Shown here: in pieces, positions 1 to 8,018 of the stretch
How the letters are laid out: each line of letters begins with the position of its first letter
Position numbering within the stretch: the first letter of the stretch is position 1
NCBI GenBank assembly: GCA_039621445.1
Contig: CP154956.1
Location: 43,548,437-43,612,436, forward strand
Direction: 5' to 3'
Origin: Euglena gracilis
Lineage: Eukaryota > Euglenida > Euglenophyceae > Euglenales
Length of the DNA stretch: 64,000 nucleotides
The notes under the pieces: model-generated
What the model saw: the letters and a program-made list of their open reading frames with translations, nothing else
Databases searched by the model: none
What the model was told of the DNA's origin: nothing
Made by a program: the position numbers and the translations under genes

Positions 1-52
1 GTTCGAAACGGCTAATGGCCAAGTTTTAAGTGGGGGGACAAGGTGCACTAAG

Positions 53-631
53 GTGAGAATGAAGTTGCTTGGGGAGGAGAATAATGGGACACCACCCGAA
101 TGTTTTGAGTATGAAGTGGAATTTTACGAAGCAAACATAAAGGTGGATGCCATTTTGTCATTCCCATGGCTTGCCCAAGCAAAACTTGGAGTTTTTCCAC
201 ATCACCGAGCTTTGGTTTTGGAAACCCCCGAGCTCACATTTTTGTTTGGTGTGCGTGATTTCAGAAAACGGCGACACTCAAACACTTCCAAAATTTTGCC
301 CCAAGAGGGGGGCACGGCCCATTTGCACAAATTCGGTTTCCAACTACCTTTGAGTGGGTTTGATCAAAGAAGTCGCTTTTTGGATGACCGAACCCTGAAT
401 TTTTTGCACAAAAATTTGGACGTGTCCGAAGCAACCCCCCAACCCATCCGACGGATGATAATTGCAAGGGAGGGGGGGGATGCAAAGAATGAAGAGGAGG
501 AAGATAAGGATGAAGGCAAGTTAAGGCTATTAAGGGAGGAAATTCAACAAAAGTATGAAGGAACGGTTTTTAGGTCAACGGTATACCCGGACCCACCCGT
601 AAGGGGACCCTATGGGTATGCTTTTAGGAAG
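53..631 (+). pseudogene. Ty3/gypsy pol upstream segment (protease end to RT start), frameshifted
   Basis: The frame holds a protease-like C-terminal motif (AILSFPWLAQAKLGVF, comparable to the I-L-G-x-x-W-L stretch of gypsy aspartic proteases), then an acidic linker, then RGPYGYAF, which normally starts the RT domain as G-P-Y-G-Y. The next expected residues (a G-A-T-P-x-R-Q-x-P-F type motif) continue in a different frame, the one used by the downstream RT. So a one-base indel or frameshift sits at about 620-632. The catalytic D-S/T-G of the protease is not seen and would lie to the left. Confidence 0.6.
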
Positions 632-663
632 GAGCAACACCAACTCGACAAAAACCATTCTTC

Positions 664-3600
664 ATGCACGGGGAACGAAAAGAAGCTTTGGAAAAAATCA
701 CTCAAGATTGGATCAATATGAAATTCATCGAGCCAGCCACAACAAAAAATTCAGAATGGCTCTCACAAACTTTCCCCGTGCCCAAAAAGTCTCCCGATTT
801 TCCTTGGAGGGGGGTTGTTGACATGAGGGGACCCAATAGCCAAACCCGTAGGTGCAACTACCCTCTTCCGAAAATCGAGGATATCCTGGTGAAGCATGGT
901 GGCAACCAAATGTTCTCCATTTTGGACTTAAAACAAGCATTCCACCAACAACCGCTTCACCCGGATAGCCGGCCAATAACTTGCTCATTCACACCAAAGG
1001 GTCTCTACCAATGGAGGGTCAATGTAATGGGGTTAACTAACGCCTCACAACAATTTCAACAAATGATGGACGAGAGGCTAGCACCCGTAAGGGACATAGC
1101 AACCCCATACATAGATGACATTTTGGTGGGGACAACCGTTGGGGAGGGAGAAGACCTCCTGGAGGCACACAAACGGGATTTGTGCCGAGTTTTGGATTTG
1201 TTGGCCAAAGAATTTTTTGTGGTGGACCCAAAAAAGGCAAAATTGTTCATCAAGGAAGTGGAATTTTGTGGCCAAATTTTGGGTCATGGTGCCCGATGGC
1301 CAGCACCGGGCAAACTTCGTGCCATTGAAAAATGGGAGGTTCCCACAACCATAACAGCATTAAGAGCTTTCCTTGGTTTTACCAACTACTACAATGCATA
1401 CATCCATATGTATGCTCAAATTGCCGCACCGTTGCAAGACAAATTGAAGGTGCCTAGGGATGTTGGTAAAAAAGGAAGCAAAAAAAGAGTTGAATTTGGG
1501 GAGGGGGATCTCCAAGCGTTTGAGGAGTTGAAGAAACGTTTGTGTTCGGGCTTAATCCTACAACGTGTAGACCCCGATAAACCCTTTGTATTAAGGGTAG
1601 ATGCAAGTGGGTACGCCGTGGGGGCTACACTAGAACAACTAAAGGAAGGAAATGGTAAGCCCACACCCCAAGATGTGATGGATAAGAAAACGGTGCCTAT
1701 TGCCTTCATGTCCCGAAAACTTACCGTGGGGCAAAGGAAATGGACCCCCCGTGAGTTGGAGACTTATGCCATAATTTTGGCTCTCCAAAAATGGGAAAGT
1801 TGGATCGGTCTTCAACCCGTTTTGGTGTTGACCGACCACCAAAGTTTGGAGGCATGGTCAAAAGAGGTGCTTGATACCCCCAGTGGTCCGGTGGGTAGGA
1901 GGGCACGATGGCACCAGATTTTTTCAAAATATGATTTGACGGTGGGGTACATACCGGGTAAAGAAAACACAATTGCCGACACTTTGAGTCGGTGGGCTTA
2001 CCCGGCCTCACAAGCATTAAGGGACGTAAGCAAACACGGTTCAGCCGAGGATAAGAAAGAAATGGAGGAACTCAAAAGAGAGGAAAGGGAAGACGAAAGA
2101 AATTGTTTGTGGATTAGAGTGAAAAATCAGCCCAACAACCGTAACACGTGGATTAGAGGGGTGATAACCCGTAGCGGGAAATTGGTGGAACCAAAAGATT
2201 CTATGGATAGCATGCAAGAGAAGGGAACCGAGGGTGTAGTAAATCCGGGAGGCATAGACACCACCGTTGACACACACTCACAAGGGCCCAGGTCAAAGGG
2301 GAAAAAGGATAAAAAGTTGAGAGTCACTTTTTGGGATGGAATGGACCCCGCGGGTAATTTGGTGACCAACCCGAAACTTTCATCCAATGAGTTGCCGAGG
2401 GGGGGAACGGGAGGAGGTGTGGCCACGCCAACTCCAAGTGTAACCCCCGAGGGAACAAAATCGGTTTGGGAGCAAGATTGGGTGGTTGCATACACTTTGT
2501 GTCCCACGTGGAAAAAGATTTGGCAAGCAACACAAGAAAATGGTGAGTGGCCAAAGGGGGTGAAAGTCCACAAAAACCAAATGTTTCGAGAGGAGAAGTT
2601 GTGCATTCCACTAAGTTTTCAAGAAATGATCATCCTTGAAAACCACAAATTTCTTGGACACGTTGGTCCGGAAAAGGTGTGGAGGCACGTCAATTTGAGG
2701 TATGCATGGGCTGATGAAAAAAAGGCGAAAGTTTTCACGGACAGTTGTAGCAAAAATTGCACAACATGTCAAGCAAGCTCGAGGGGGGAGACATTGAAAG
2801 GACCCATTGACTCAACACCCATACCACCCGCACCCATGGTAAGTGTGGCTATCGATCTTTTCAAAATGCCGAAGGTGTTGTACGAGGGGGGGGAGTACAA
2901 CACAATGGCTGTTTGCGTGGACCGACCTTCCGGTTGGATTGTAGCCATACCGTGTTTTGATAAGGGATTAACGGGTGCAAAATTGGCCAAGGAAATGCTT
3001 AAAGCCCAATGGAAACCCTTTGGAGTCCCGTCAATAATTTCAGGTGACCAAGGGAGCCATTTTGTCAACACATGGTGGCAAACCATGTGTTCGCTCATGG
3101 GAATTCGGCAAGCATTTTCCCAAGCTTACCACCACCAAGCAAATGGGAGGGTGGAAAGAGCCGGTCAACAAATAATGGAAATCCTCCGAAAGTTGTTTGT
3201 GGAGGAAAAAATGAATTGGGTGGAAGCACTTCCCCAAGTTTTGGATCGCATTCATGACACCAAGGGGGAGAGTGGTTTTAGTCTTTACGAAATTTTGTTT
3301 GGAAGGGATAGACCCATTGGGGGAATACCCTATCAAACACCGAAGGAGTGTGAGGACGCTCAAAGTTTCTTTCGCCGAATAAAGGAGGTGGATGAGAAAG
3401 TTGCTAAGGTTCTCAACCACACACATTGGGTTCAAGCGAGTTGGGTCAACCAAGGGAGGAGGGAGTTGGTACCCTTAAAATTGGGAACCCAAGTGTGGTA
3501 TAGGAGACCCGAAGGATCCGGAGAAAAATTGGATTCCAGATGGATTGGACCTGGGATTATTAAAGCCCGGGAGGGGGAGAGGAGTTACGTCATTAAATTA

Positions 3601-3945
3601 AAACCCGGGATGGAAATGAAGGTTCATCGTAGTTTCCTTAAGGAGTACAAAGAGCCTGAAGTTTTTGGTGAGGGGGTGCCTTTGTTCTTTTTCAAGAGGA
3701 CCGAAAAAGAAGAGGAAGCAATGCCTGATGAGTGGGAAGTTGAAAAAATTCTGAACCACCGAAAGAAGGGGGGAACCTGGGAGTTCCTCACGAAATGGGT
3801 TGGTTACAACGAGGGGGAGGAAACCTGGGAGCCGGTGGGGAATTTCATACACCGATTTAGTGAGGAGTTGGTGAGGTATTGCACAAAGAAAAATCTTGGG
3901 GTCGATTTGATGTCGGAATTGAAAAAATCTTTGAAACCCCAGTGA
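664..3945 (+). CDS. pol: Ty3/gypsy polyprotein: RT, RNase H, integrase, chromodomain
   Basis: About 1,093 codons are open. RT shows VVDMRGPNSQT, LDLKQAFHQ and the catalytic YIDDILVG (residues ~149-156), then FLGFTNYYNAYI of the thumb/connection. RNase H shows FVLRVDASGYAVG, RELETYAI and VLTDHQSLE. The integrase zinc finger is H-x-x-x-H...C-x-x-C (HKFLGHVG to CTTCQAS). The catalytic core shows AIDLF, SGDQGSHF and HHQANGRVERAGQ, that is the D,D,E triad. A C-terminal chromodomain reads WEVEKILNHRKKGG...FLTKWVGYNE..TWEP. The first in-frame ATG at 664 is probably not the true start, because RT homology begins slightly upstream in this frame. The product copies the element RNA and inserts the cDNA. 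Confidence 0.93.
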   Translation: MHGERKEALEKITQDWINMKFIEPATTKNSEWLSQTFPVPKKSPDFPWRGVVDMRGPNSQTRRCNYPLPKIEDILVKHGGNQMFSILDLKQAFHQQPLHPDSRPITCSFTPKGLYQWRVNVMGLTNASQQFQQMMDERLAPVRDIATPYIDDILVGTTVGEGEDLLEAHKRDLCRVLDLLAKEFFVVDPKKAKLFIKEVEFCGQILGHGARWPAPGKLRAIEKWEVPTTITALRAFLGFTNYYNAYIHMYAQIAAPLQDKLKVPRDVGKKGSKKRVEFGEGDLQAFEELKKRLCSGLILQRVDPDKPFVLRVDASGYAVGATLEQLKEGNGKPTPQDVMDKKTVPIAFMSRKLTVGQRKWTPRELETYAIILALQKWESWIGLQPVLVLTDHQSLEAWSKEVLDTPSGPVGRRARWHQIFSKYDLTVGYIPGKENTIADTLSRWAYPASQALRDVSKHGSAEDKKEMEELKREEREDERNCLWIRVKNQPNNRNTWIRGVITRSGKLVEPKDSMDSMQEKGTEGVVNPGGIDTTVDTHSQGPRSKGKKDKKLRVTFWDGMDPAGNLVTNPKLSSNELPRGGTGGGVATPTPSVTPEGTKSVWEQDWVVAYTLCPTWKKIWQATQENGEWPKGVKVHKNQMFREEKLCIPLSFQEMIILENHKFLGHVGPEKVWRHVNLRYAWADEKKAKVFTDSCSKNCTTCQASSRGETLKGPIDSTPIPPAPMVSVAIDLFKMPKVLYEGGEYNTMAVCVDRPSGWIVAIPCFDKGLTGAKLAKEMLKAQWKPFGVPSIISGDQGSHFVNTWWQTMCSLMGIRQAFSQAYHHQANGRVERAGQQIMEILRKLFVEEKMNWVEALPQVLDRIHDTKGESGFSLYEILFGRDRPIGGIPYQTPKECEDAQSFFRRIKEVDEKVAKVLNHTHWVQASWVNQGRRELVPLKLGTQVWYRRPEGSGEKLDSRWIGPGIIKAREGERSYVIKLKPGMEMKVHRSFLKEYKEPEVFGEGVPLFFFKRTEKEEEAMPDEWEVEKILNHRKKGGTWEFLTKWVGYNEGEETWEPVGNFIHRFSEELVRYCTKKNLGVDLMSELKKSLKPQ

Positions 3946-4912
3946 GCCGAAAGTTGAAGGCTCGGTCCATTTTGCTTTTTTTTGGATTGGGGAGCCCAAA
4001 TGTTTGAGGCTCTTGCTTTGAGTTGGGCCAAGTGCTGTTTCGGCGAGTTGTTTGTGTGCATGTGCATTGCTTATGTGCATCATACCTTTTGTTTTTGACT
4101 CCATAATTCTCATATGTTTTGATTTTTCAAGCATGTGATGAATTTGATTTCTCTCTCTCTCTCTCCTTCCCTCTCCATGCATATTTTGTGCTTGCTCTTC
4201 TCTTTCGCTTTGCTCTCACAGGTTTTGAGGACTTGGAGGCTCCAAGCACGCCCAAGGGAGCCCCAAGGGAAAAGTGCGAGCGCACCACCGCAGGAAGGAG
4301 GCGAGCATCCTACGCAAGCAAGGAGACGAGACAAGGAGACGAGACAAGGAGACGAGATGAGGAGACGAGACGAGGGGCTGAGACGAGGAGATGAAGCCTT
4401 TTTACCCAACCAACCGAATACACCACCACCCAACTTGTCCATAGCCCAGCCCCGTTGGGGCTTTCCTCTTTATAAACGGCCCCAACACCCGCTACCCGAA
4501 CCCCGAACCCCACTGCCTATATTCCTCACCCCAACCTGACCTCACCTTCCCATACCGTGAATGGAAAGGGGGACCGAAGGATTTGGATTTTTTTTACCAA
4601 GGTCGAGCCATAGCCCCTGTAGGAGAGCGGCCCAGAATGTTTAGAGTTTTGATGATTTATTTGGATTCCGAGTCATTGGTGAATGTTGCAAGGGGGACGT
4701 TTTCGCATTTTTTTTGTGGAGCCGCTAAGTGGTGCCGTGTGCCTTGTTTTTGTGGCAAGGTAACACTAAGCGAGGGGCATGGGCGTTTCATCATTCTCTT
4801 TCTCAAGACATTGTGAAGGATTCTCATTTGCATTCGTTTCATTCTGATTTTTTTTCGATTTCTTCGCCTTTTTATTCAATTTTCATTTTTTTGAGGGTCC
4901 GACTAATGTCGC
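3946..4912 (+). other. Non-coding tail of the Ty3/gypsy element with a GAGACGA minisatellite
   Basis: No gene is seen between the chromodomain stop and the putative polypurine tract. A CT-rich run lies at 4147-4166. A short tandem array of GAGACAAG/GAGACGAG units lies at about 4319-4390. A C-rich stretch with TTTATAAAC (about 4470) could be a promoter-like motif but has no other support. Confidence 0.5.
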
Positions 4913-4923
4913 AAGGGAGGGGG
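4913..4923 (+). promoter_or_regulatory. Putative polypurine tract
   Basis: AAGGGAGGGGG immediately precedes a TG dinucleotide, as expected for the plus-strand primer site at the 5' edge of a 3' LTR. Confidence 0.55.
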
Positions 4924-5390
4924 TGTCGACTGTCGGGGGGCGTCCGACAGTCAAAAATGGCAGGGCGGAAGCTTTTGAAAACACGGAATTTTTCATTCCG
5001 CGCAGAACGCGCGTTCTATAGGAAAAGCCTAATTTGAGGTTCCAATTCAGCACAATTTGCTTCCGCAGACTTTTGTGGGTTTCTTTGTTGCATACAATTG
5101 AGAATTGAAGTCCTCAAGGATTATTTCATTGAAGAATTGTCAGTTTTGAGAATTTCAAGTTCAAAGGTCAGGTCCCACCTTTCCTTATTCACGGTGTGCT
5201 ATTGTTGCTTTTTGAACACCATTTCAGTGAACAAAACACCACCCTTACCCATTCTCAATGTTTTGCATGCCGGAAGAAAGGGGGAGTGAAATGGCCTCAT
5301 GGGGATCAAAGTTTGGAGAATCATTTTCATTGGAGCGGAATTTTGATTTTGTACAAGATTTCCACGAAAAAGCTAATTCGATCCTACGCA
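4924..5390 (+). repeat. Putative 3' LTR of the Ty3/gypsy element
   Basis: The segment begins TGTCGACTGTCGG directly after the purine tract and ends CCTACGCA, so it is TG...CA bounded and 467 bp long. It contains an imperfect palindrome GACTGTCGG/CCGACAGTC at about 4929-4953 and TCTATAGGAA near 5014, a possible TATA element. The 5' LTR is outside the window, so the limits cannot be confirmed by comparison. Confidence 0.5.
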
Positions 5391-5515
5391 CCCCCCTCTG
5401 GTCGGGGGGTATACCAGTGGGCGAAACGGGGGGTGGCCTGAGCCCTCCACCACCCGGAAAAACACTGGGCCCTGGCCAGGGAACGGCAGCCCCAGGGGTG
5501 GGTGACGGCCAGGAG

Positions 5516-7057
5516 TCAGCCGGCCAGGGGGCTGGGGTTTTCTGTCCGACACCCGCAGGGGGGGCGCCCGGGGTAAACACCTTGTGGTGAGGACGGCACA
5601 AAATTGTCAGTCAACCCCTGGCCCTGCGGCGCATGCCCGTGAATTTCGGAAATCGCTGAGCGCACCCGGGACTCTAGTTCGTCAATGACCATGATTTGTT
5701 CAGCTGCAGGTGCCCCGGGGCCCCCGTTCAAACTGGGAAACGGCATTATAGCCTGGGACAAAGTAGGCGAGAACAGCGGCGTCGAGTGCATTGGAAACCA
5801 AGATCCAAGGAGTGGTCGCTCCGTCGGCGGCCCAGCAGAGGTCTGTGCGGCGAAGGCCATTTCAACGTCCTCCTGCTGGGGAGGGCGGGTTTCTGTGGGA
5901 CCTGGGTTGCTTTCAATGTCGCCACAACTGGCAAGGCTTTTGCCCCTGCCACAACGGGGGGGACTGTACCCATACCGCGTTTTTTCCTGGTCAATCAGTT
6001 GCCGTACGTGGTTGGCGTGCCCTGGGGCCACATTTGACAACTTAGAAGGCCCTGGGGCCAGAGTGCAAGTTGGTCGTCGGCAATGAGGCCTGGTGCTAGG
6101 TCGCAGGAATAGGGGTCCTTCACGTGGGGTTATCCGGTGAATAGGTCCCGGCTCGAGCTGAACGTCACCACAAAGTGTGACATCTTGGTGTCTGGGCCTC
6201 TCGGCTATGACAGCGTCGTTAGGGCTTATGTCACCTCGTTGGTCACCTCGTTGGTAGTTTGGTCGTCTTTGTGCTGTCCGTCGTGCCCTCCGGACGTGAC
6301 GGTCAACTGAGACTACTGATCTTGTCGGACGTAAGAAGGCCATGATGTCCAGGATATCAACGGTGTGTACATTCAATGGGGAGAGGTCGGACGAGGAGGG
6401 CTCCGTTGGAGGTACTCTGGGGAAAGTGCCTCTCGGCCGGAGAACGTTGGGTAGTGTCATTAGGTGAATAGGGGGCAGGTAGAAGTGAAAGGCCTCGCCG
6501 ACGTTGCATACTTCGGACCATAAACAAGTCAGCAACCACATAATGGCATGCACACTCGATGGGGAGTCGTGACGTGGTGGTCGATGTGGCCATAGCCCTA
6601 TGAGCACAAACAGAACTCCTCTCAAAACTTCCCAACATGCGGTGAGCTCATGGACGGTAGTGTCCTCAACCAGGACATCGGAAGGGAAGGCGTCTCGGAA
6701 AGTTTGAAGTTCTGCATCCACCTCTTGAAGGCTCGCCAGCAATCTGTGCCGAATGAAGTTTTCTTGAAGTCCCCTGGAGACAGGGATTGTCGGTCTTTCC
6801 ATGGTGGCCAGACGGAAGTAGATGGGTCCTGGTTGTGTTTGGACGTCACCATGGGTGGTGATTCGTTCCCCCCTTCCAGTCGGCTGGTGTCCTTCTGAAA
6901 ACTTTTCCCGGGTTTGTTCTACCGTGTATCCTCGGCTTGTTACGGAGTGTACTTTTGCTGTCTCAGTAGATGGAAATACTGTGGCTGAAAAAAACAGGGC
7001 AGGTTTCCCTGTGGTGCAGGCACCAACCTGCCGAGGCAGTGATGGTTTCAATGTCAC
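5516..7057 (-). CDS. 2A-element polyprotein segment with 2A motifs 2, 3 and 4
   Basis: 513 codons overlapping the previous frame by 95 bases, in a different phase. It contains GDVQTQPGP (residues 70-78), GDVQLEPGP (297-305) and GDIESNPGP (379-387). Motif 4 fits D-x-E-x-N-P-G-P exactly. Motifs 2 and 3 have Q for E and Q or E for N, changes that may abolish skipping. If all acted, products of roughly 220, 75 and 125 residues would be released. No RT, endonuclease or protease domain is recognised. The segment between motifs 2 and 3 has a hydrophobic stretch (VLRGVLFVLIGLWP). It ends with a stop at 5516. Confidence 0.6.
   Translation of the reverse strand: MTLKPSLPRQVGACTTGKPALFFSATVFPSTETAKVHSVTSRGYTVEQTREKFSEGHQPTGRGERITTHGDVQTQPGPIYFRLATMERPTIPVSRGLQENFIRHRLLASLQEVDAELQTFRDAFPSDVLVEDTTVHELTACWEVLRGVLFVLIGLWPHRPPRHDSPSSVHAIMWLLTCLWSEVCNVGEAFHFYLPPIHLMTLPNVLRPRGTFPRVPPTEPSSSDLSPLNVHTVDILDIMAFLRPTRSVVSVDRHVRRARRTAQRRPNYQRGDQRGDISPNDAVIAERPRHQDVTLCGDVQLEPGPIHRITPREGPLFLRPSTRPHCRRPTCTLAPGPSKLSNVAPGHANHVRQLIDQEKTRYGYSPPRCGRGKSLASCGDIESNPGPTETRPPQQEDVEMAFAAQTSAGPPTERPLLGSWFPMHSTPLFSPTLSQAIMPFPSLNGGPGAPAAEQIMVIDELESRVRSAISEIHGHAPQGQGLTDNFVPSSPQGVYPGRPPCGCRTENPSPLAG
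5897..5923 (-). other. 2A ribosome-skipping motif 4 (GDIESNPGP)
   Basis: Exact consensus match, preceded by GRGKSLASC, again similar to the leader of motif 1. Confidence 0.9.
6143..6169 (-). other. 2A-like motif 3, variant (GDVQLEPGP)
   Basis: Keeps G-D-V and P-G-P. The consensus E is Q and the consensus N is E, so activity is doubtful. Confidence 0.65.
6824..6850 (-). other. 2A-like motif 2, variant (GDVQTQPGP)
   Basis: Keeps G-D-V and P-G-P but has Q in place of the consensus E and N. Upstream context GRGERITTH resembles motif 1's GRGDSLTTM. Confidence 0.7.
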
Positions 7058-8018
7058 ACAAAGTGCATTTCAGCCAGTATGCAGCTTTGGGAAGAAGTGA
7101 TTGGGAGGAGCCATCAGGGCCTTGCCGCAACGGTATTTCGGCCTTGATCCGAAAGAAATCAGTCATGTTCATGGCAACAAGTTGGTCCAATAGATCCATC
7201 ACTTCACCATAGGGACCATTAAATGCCGTCGGCGGGCCTGGATTGGTTTCCACATCACCCATTGTTGTCAGGGAATCACCTCGCCCCGTCTTCAGATATG
7301 CGTCTTCCGGCTTCTTCCCCCCGTGTGGGCTTGCAGAGCAGGGGTGTATGTTGCCGACTGTTTCTGCCATGTGGAATTTTTTTGTGCCAGCACAAGAGTA
7401 ATAGTCCGACAGGGAGTCATTGGAGTCATCAAGATCGCTGGCGGTCCATACAGACGGGGAAAGACGATCAGCCAATCCAACCTCACACGCAAACTGTAAC
7501 GGTCTGGGCATGTCATCCATCTGCCAAATTCTTGGGCAGTATCGCCAGGCAATGGGCAGGGTTGGTTCTCGGGAGGGTGTCAGCCTCTTCTTCTTTGTTC
7601 TCGGGGGGCAGACTGCTTCTGCTGAAGGCACTTTTTGTTTGATTTTTTGTGCGATAGCTCGGCGTACTTTTTCTATGTGCGACATGTCCACTCCCTCCTC
7701 ACGTTGTTCCTCTGGTCGGTATTGATGAAGAATTTGGGCGATTCTGATCCGTTCCAGGATGAGGTTCTTTTTTGGTGGGGGGGGCGATTGCACAACGTTT
7801 GGCGCTGCCAGTGGCAACGTGATTTTCATGTCTGTGTGCACCATTTTTTGTGACTGCCGAATGTCCACTGTTCTGCCAATGTCGACCCACTTTTCCTGAA
7901 TGTTGGCCAGTTTTCTGGCGACCATCTCGTGAAATAAAATGCCTCCTGCTTGCTGTCTCATGCGCCTTCTCCAAAAAAAAATTCTTCCCTGGGGGACCGA
8001 AACTCTGGTTTTTCCCAA
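6963..8018 (-). CDS. 2A-element polyprotein segment with canonical 2A motif 1
   Basis: 351 codons. The start is uncertain; it overlaps the Gag-like frame by 61 bases. The segment has basic helices (residues 30-60 and 87-135), an Asp/Ser-rich stretch (~194-205) and the 2A motif GDVETNPGP at residues 254-262, preceded by the usual hydroxy/hydrophobic run (GDSLTTM). After it comes a C-x2-C...C-x2-H-H...C cluster (CTLC...WCLHHRETC) that could bind zinc. 2A peptides make the ribosome skip the final G-P bond, releasing the upstream product (established for the motif). The frame ends at 6963 near an A7 run. Confidence 0.6.
   Translation of the reverse strand: MGKTRVSVPQGRIFFWRRRMRQQAGGILFHEMVARKLANIQEKWVDIGRTVDIRQSQKMVHTDMKITLPLAAPNVVQSPPPPKKNLILERIRIAQILHQYRPEEQREEGVDMSHIEKVRRAIAQKIKQKVPSAEAVCPPRTKKKRLTPSREPTLPIAWRYCPRIWQMDDMPRPLQFACEVGLADRLSPSVWTASDLDDSNDSLSDYYSCAGTKKFHMAETVGNIHPCSASPHGGKKPEDAYLKTGRGDSLTTMGDVETNPGPPTAFNGPYGEVMDLLDQLVAMNMTDFFRIKAEIPLRQGPDGSSQSLLPKAAYWLKCTLCDIETITASAGWCLHHRETCPVFFSHSISIY
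7233..7259 (-). other. 2A ribosome-skipping motif 1 (GDVETNPGP)
   Basis: Exact match to the D-V/I-E-x-N-P-G-P consensus, read on the minus strand. Confidence 0.9.

Larger units (their letters stand above)
1..5390 (+). mobile_element. Ty3/gypsy chromovirus, 5' end outside window
   Basis: The order protease remnant, reverse transcriptase, RNase H, zinc-finger integrase and C-terminal chromodomain is the Ty3/gypsy (Metaviridae) chromovirus layout. Gag and the 5' LTR would lie left of position 1. A purine-rich tract at 4913-4923 is followed by TG, and a CA lies at 5389-5390, giving a candidate 3' LTR. The main pol frame is open over 1,000 codons, so the copy looks fairly young apart from one frameshift near 620-632. 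Integration copies the element into chromatin sites recognised by the chromodomain (family knowledge). Confidence 0.9.

Noticed and set aside
4450-4490. TTTATAAAC with CCCAACACCC as a promoter for a separate gene
   Set aside because: No gene follows before the proposed LTR. It is left as part of the element's non-coding tail.
5685-6086. Plus-strand frames across 5.7-7.7 kb
   Set aside because: They are shadows of the minus-strand 2A frames and show no domain.
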